From the NCBI GenBank assembly GCA_025890175.1, contig JANPYM010000018.1:570071-634070 (forward strand): DNA of 64,000 nucleotides, written 5' to 3'. Origin of the DNA: Ciborinia camelliae. Lineage: Eukaryota > Ascomycota > Leotiomycetes > Helotiales > Sclerotiniaceae. The notes beneath the pieces are model-generated. The model saw nothing but the letters and a program-made list of their open reading frames with translations, made no database searches and was not told the origin of the DNA. Positions 60,001 to 64,000 of the stretch are shown here, piece by piece. The position numbers and the translations under genes are program-made. Position 1 is the stretch's first letter; each line of letters starts with the position of its first letter.

Positions 60001-63000
60001 CCTATTTGTTTCATTCCTTGCTTTTAAGTAGCTCCCTGCAGCCTCTCCTCTCGCAGTGGTCCCAATAGTCGGTACTGCAGTCCTCCGATGACAGAATCTC
60101 AATCTCTAGATTCATTTTATATATCGAGGTCATTTGGCACATTCAGATTATTTGGAACTATCAATAGCCCTGTCCTCCCAGAAGTACTTTCAATTGCCGC
60201 GAATGTTTCGGCGATTGAAATTCTCTGGGAGAAGAGTGATCCAAAGCGATTTCTTTTCTCTGCATTTACCTCCAATTGTCAAGAACAATTCAAACATTCA
60301 AATGACACAAATTCACTTGTCGAGAATAGTTGAGACATTGAAATACTTCATGAAACAAACGATCAATTTTCTTCCTAAATTCTATTATAAAGTCAGGCCT
60401 ATGATTTAGATATTGAAAGTAGCTGTAATAAATTACTGATTGCAACCAAGATAACTACCAAGGCGAGGAAAGCGATATTGTTCTCATCTCATTAACTAGA
60501 AGCAACTCGAAAAATGAAATTGGTTTCTTGTCCCAGCCGCAACGACTCAATGTCTTGGTCTCCCGAGCCCGAAATGGGCTCATCATGGTCGGCAATTCTG
60601 ATACTTTCATACATTCCCGGAAAGGCAAAGATCTATGGAAGAAATTCTTCGATTTCTTATCGACAGCAGGACATGTTTATCAGGGGTTTCCTGTAAAATG
60701 TGAGAATCACCCTGATAGGATCTTAAATTTGTCGACACCAGAAGATTTCGAAAAACATTGTCCTGATGGGGGCTGCAGAGAGCCTTGGTTAGTCACCCTA
60801 TAAATGCTGTTTTAGAATATTACTAATCCTTCGATCACAGCGGTGCTTTATTGAGATGCAAAATTCATCGTTGCCCGAGTAGTTGCCATCAAATATTCGA
60901 TCATTCTCAAATGTTTTGTCAAGTCATAATAAAGCAAAAGTGTCCAAATGGGCATACAATCAAATCAAAATGCCATGAAGATCTCTCATCGAAGTCCTGC
61001 CCTACATGCAAGAAGGAAAAACAAGAGGCTGAACAAGAAGCAAAGAAAGAACTAGACGAACAGTTGAGACGAGATGAAATGATGCTAAAGCATCAAAAAG
61101 AACTCGAAAAGGTGCAAAGGGAAATTGACAAAACACAACAGGAAATTCAAGACGCTCGATTGAGATCGGAGCAACAGGCTGTGCTGGCAGAGAAAAAAAA
61201 GGATTTATCTGTCATGGAACATCGTTTGGAGCAAATGAAATCAAATCCACCACTACATCCCTCGCCCCCGCCACCACATTTCACGCCTTCTGCCATGGTA
61301 AATACTTCTCCGAGTCCCATGGTCACCAGCCTGAATCCTCCGCAGCCAGATACACCAATATTACCAAACCTGGCAGAAAAGAAGGGAAATCTCCGAAAGC
61401 ATCTCCAAATATGCCTTAACCACAATAGTTCAGCGTCGAAAAGTGAATGGCAACGACAAAAACATCAAGAGAATGAGAGGAACCCGGCTATTGATAAGAT
61501 CATGGAAATGATCGGCCTCGAAGATGTAAAATCTCAGGTACTACGTATCAAAGCAAAAGTCGATACCTCGAAGCGTCAAGGAACGGATCTCAAGAAGGAA
61601 AGACTGGGGTTAATTTTGTTGGGCAATCCGGGAACAGGTATGCGCTTATTCATTCGCAAAAGGTTTCCAATAGTACCGACTGCAGGCCGGATTATTGGAT
61701 AACCTACTGACAAAGTTTGGCAATTTCTAACTTTGAATAGGCAAAACCACAGTCGCGAGACTTTATGCCAAAGTTCTAACAACACTTCAGGTTCTTCCTG
61801 GCGATGAATTTGTTGAGACAACTGGCAGTCATCTTGCACATGGCGGAGTCAATGATGTCAAGAAACATCTGGAGATCCTTGCGAGGGCTCAGGGCGGAGT
61901 TTACTTCATTGATGAAGCCTATCAATTGACTGAAGGACATAACATTGGTGGCAAGACAATTCTTGATTATCTCCTAACAGAGATCGAAAATCTAGTGGGC
62001 AAAGTTGTTTTCGTCTTTGCCGGATATCGCAAGCAAATGGAAAAGTTTTTCGAGCATAATCCTGGACTCCAATCCCGGCTACCATATACTCTTCATTTTA
62101 ACGACTATTCCGATGCCGAACTTCTCGAAATGTTGCAATATCAGATCCATAAATTTTATCCATCGCCTATGGAGATAGAAGATAGCCAAGATGGACTATA
62201 CATGCAAATTGCAGTCCAAAGACTTGGTAGGGGAAGAGGAAGAGAAGGTTTTGGAAATGCAAGAGCTTTGGAAAATATGTTTGCAAGGGTCAGGGAACGT
62301 CAAGCTGCTCGTCTCACAAGAGAACGCAGGGACGGCCTTGGCCCAGATGATAATCTCATCACCAAGGAAGACCTGATAGGGCCAGACCCATCTCAGGCGA
62401 TTTTGAATTGCAAGGCGTGGGATGAGCTCCAAAGTCTCACTGGCTTAAAGTCAGTCAAAGATTCTGTAAGTTTCATGATTGATGTCATCAAGACCAACTA
62501 CAAGCGAGAATTACAACAGAAACCGATTATCACTATATCATTGAATCGTGTATTCCTGGGCTCTCCAGGGACAGGAAAAACCACGGTGGCCAAGTTATAT
62601 GGCCGCATCCTCTCAGATCTAGGAATACTGAGCAACGGAGAAGGTAAGACGACAATTTTCTGAATGTTATAATTATTTCAAACTGTCACTAGAAGTGTTT
62701 CCTTGAATTCTGGGACGGCATTTCTAACTTGCTACAGTTGTTACGAAGAACCCATCCGACTTCATTGGCAGTCACATAGGCCAATCAGAGGAAAATACGA
62801 AAAATATTCTTGCCACCACTCTTGGGAAGGTTCTCATCATAGATGAAGCATATATGCTTTACTCTAGCTCTAAGGGTGGTCATGGTGGAAGTGGTGGATC
62901 CGATATCTTTAGAACAGCAGTGATAGACACGATCGTTGCCGAAGTACAGAGCGTACCTGGTGATGATCGATGTGTGTTACTTCTAGGTTACGAAGATAAA

Positions 63001-64000
63001 ATGATTGAAATGTTTCAGAATGTCAATCCGGGCCTGACGAGACGCTTTCCGCTAGCAGATGGCTTTCAATTTGCTGACTTCAACGACCAAGAGCTAGAGG
63101 AGATTCTACAACAGAAGTTGAATACATATGGACTCGGAGCAACTCAAAAAGCAGTAGCTGTCGCCATAGACATACTCGCGCGAGCCCGAAATGGTCTTAA
63201 TTTTGGAAATGGAGGTGATGTGGAGAATTTGATCTCTAGGGCAAAGACGAACTATCAATCTCGACAATCAAAGCTACCAATTGATCAACGATCCATAGAC
63301 TTTTTGTTTGAGCCCCAAGACTTCGATCCAGATTTTGATCGAGCTTCAGGTGCAGAGACAAATTTGAAAGAACTTTTCAAGGGTGTAATAGGATGTGATA
63401 CCATCATTGCGAAACTTGATGGGTATCTGAAAGTTGCGAAAGGTATGAAGAAGCTTGGGAAAGATCCTCGATCCTCGATTCCAATGAATTTTATATTCAA
63501 AGGCCCACCAGGTACGTACCGATATTGCCGAAATTAACATAGCAATACCTACTAATTCTACGAAACAAGGAACGGGAAAGACAACCACTGCTCGAAAGAT
63601 TGGCCAAGTATATTATGACTTGGGTCTTTTATCAGAAGTCAAAGTAGTGGAATGCTCCGCATCTGATTTGGTTGGTCAATATGTAGGAGAAACAGGCCCG
63701 AAAACAGTAAAACAGCTCGAGCTTGGCCTCGGTAAGGTTCTCTTTATTGATGAAGCTTATCGACTTGGCCAAGGCCATTTCGCACAGGAAGCTATCGATG
63801 AGCTAGTGGATGTAAGTACCTCTTCTTCAGGAACCTGTTTTATCCCCTCCCCAAGGTCCCCATTGAGGATATTATTGAAGTGAAGTTTATTCTTCCGATT
63901 GGGGATACTCTTCAAGTAATTGTTTCATTCTTTATATGAAGGATATTGTCCAAGTGGGCCTCCACAAGGGGGCGCTGGAGATGCGCTGGACCGTGGGGTT
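57024..64000 (+). CDS. ZNFX1/Hrr1-like SF1 helicase fused to NF-X1 finger and CbbX AAA+ domains (partial, at least 1989 aa)
   Basis: Model: join(57024..58494,58549..59991,60451..60787,60841..61637,61741..62643,62738..63511,63570..63811), then an intron that runs off the window. Introns are 54, 459, 53, 103, 94 and 58 nt. N-terminal half: superfamily 1 RNA helicase of the ZNFX1 type, with GPPGTGKS near 490, VEEAGE near 750, GDHQQLRPK near 780, QHRSRPEI near 825, STVDNYQGEESD near 971 and VSRARNGL near 1009. Cys/His-rich NF-X1-like finger at about 1084-1145, then a Glu/Gln/Lys coiled coil to about 1205. The C-terminal half is a series of CbxX/CfqX-type AAA+ domains: GNPGTGKTT near 1350 with FIDEA near 1404, GSPGTGKTT near 1623 with IIDEAY near 1681, GPPGTGKTT near 1909 with FIDEAYRL near 1965. 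Fission yeast Hrr1 and animal ZNFX1 act in small-RNA silencing; a similar role here is inference. The third AAA+ domain is cut by the window edge. Confidence 0.9.
60175..60231 (+). other. Stem-loop in the 459-nt intron of the helicase gene
   Basis: CTCCCAGAAGTACTTTCAAT (from 60175) and the segment ending ATTGAAATTCTCTGGGAG (to 60231) are inverted. They form a stem of about 23 bp with one or two mismatches and a loop of about nine nucleotides. It lies inside an intron several times longer than all others in the window. Confidence 0.6.
63860..63960. repeat. Short degenerate tandem repeat in the last visible intron
   Basis: GGATATTATTGAAGTG (63867), GGATACTCTTCAAGTA (63903) and GGATATTGTCCAAGTG (63941) recur about every 37 bp after the donor at 63812. 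The expected AAA+ coding sequence (after DELVD) does not resume before 64000, so this intron is also unusually long. Confidence 0.5.

Noticed and set aside
60088..60333. 81-codon open frame as an intron-nested gene
   Set aside because: No domain, and it runs through the intron hairpin; the intron boundaries are fixed by the helicase motif VDNYQGEE.

Overview
The window looks like nuclear DNA of a filamentous ascomycete, most likely a leotiomycete of the Botrytis/Sclerotinia kind (inference). Evidence: genes broken by short GT-AG introns (mostly 46-74 nt) with CTAAC/CTGAT branch sites, fungus-specific families (DUF6590, DUF6536, fungal sugar transporters), and AT-rich repeats whose copies differ only by C/T and G/A transitions, as expected from repeat-induced point mutation (RIP). 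Exon structures were rebuilt by hand from splice signals, reading frame and comparison between paralogs. All multi-exon models given as join coordinates keep a consistent frame.

Left part (0.4-12.5 kb): two copies of the same divergent gene pair. Each pair is a DUF6590-type gene head to head with a coiled-coil gene. The copies lie in mirror orientation around a repeat zone that holds an AT-rich satellite (alternating 161/167-bp monomers) and a clean 9-bp minisatellite of about 31 units. A 5.3-kb stretch without recognisable genes follows, then a four-exon DUF6536 membrane protein (17.8-20.7 kb).

Repeat block (21.2-31.8 kb): a second satellite array is split by a 7.9-kb LTR retroelement with two gap-free 349-bp LTRs and an intact 5-bp target duplication. 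The element is mutated beyond coding. The two LTRs carry transition damage on opposite strands. Two small inverted-repeat elements with TA target sites follow, one with 84-bp arms and one with pogo/Fot1-like ends.

Middle part (32.8-49.4 kb): the main novelty is a dispersed array of five small, intron-rich paralogs of unknown function (36.0, 42.5, 44.1, 46.8 and 48.6 kb). They share an exon core reading FPGxDPDPIY, encoded in four of them by an exon of exactly 44 nt, and an acidic C-terminal W/F-x-x-hydrophobic motif that resembles an Atg8-interacting motif. One member carries an in-frame stop. Between them lie decayed carbohydrate genes: a sugar-transporter pseudogene and a relic of a GH78-like glycosidase.

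Right part (50.4-64 kb): two intact divergent pairs. The first is a lactose-permease-like sugar transporter with a secreted glycosidase-like protein. The second is an RGG-box protein with a very large ZNFX1/Hrr1-like helicase that also carries NF-X1-type zinc-finger sequence and at least three CbbX-type AAA+ domains; this gene runs off the right edge.
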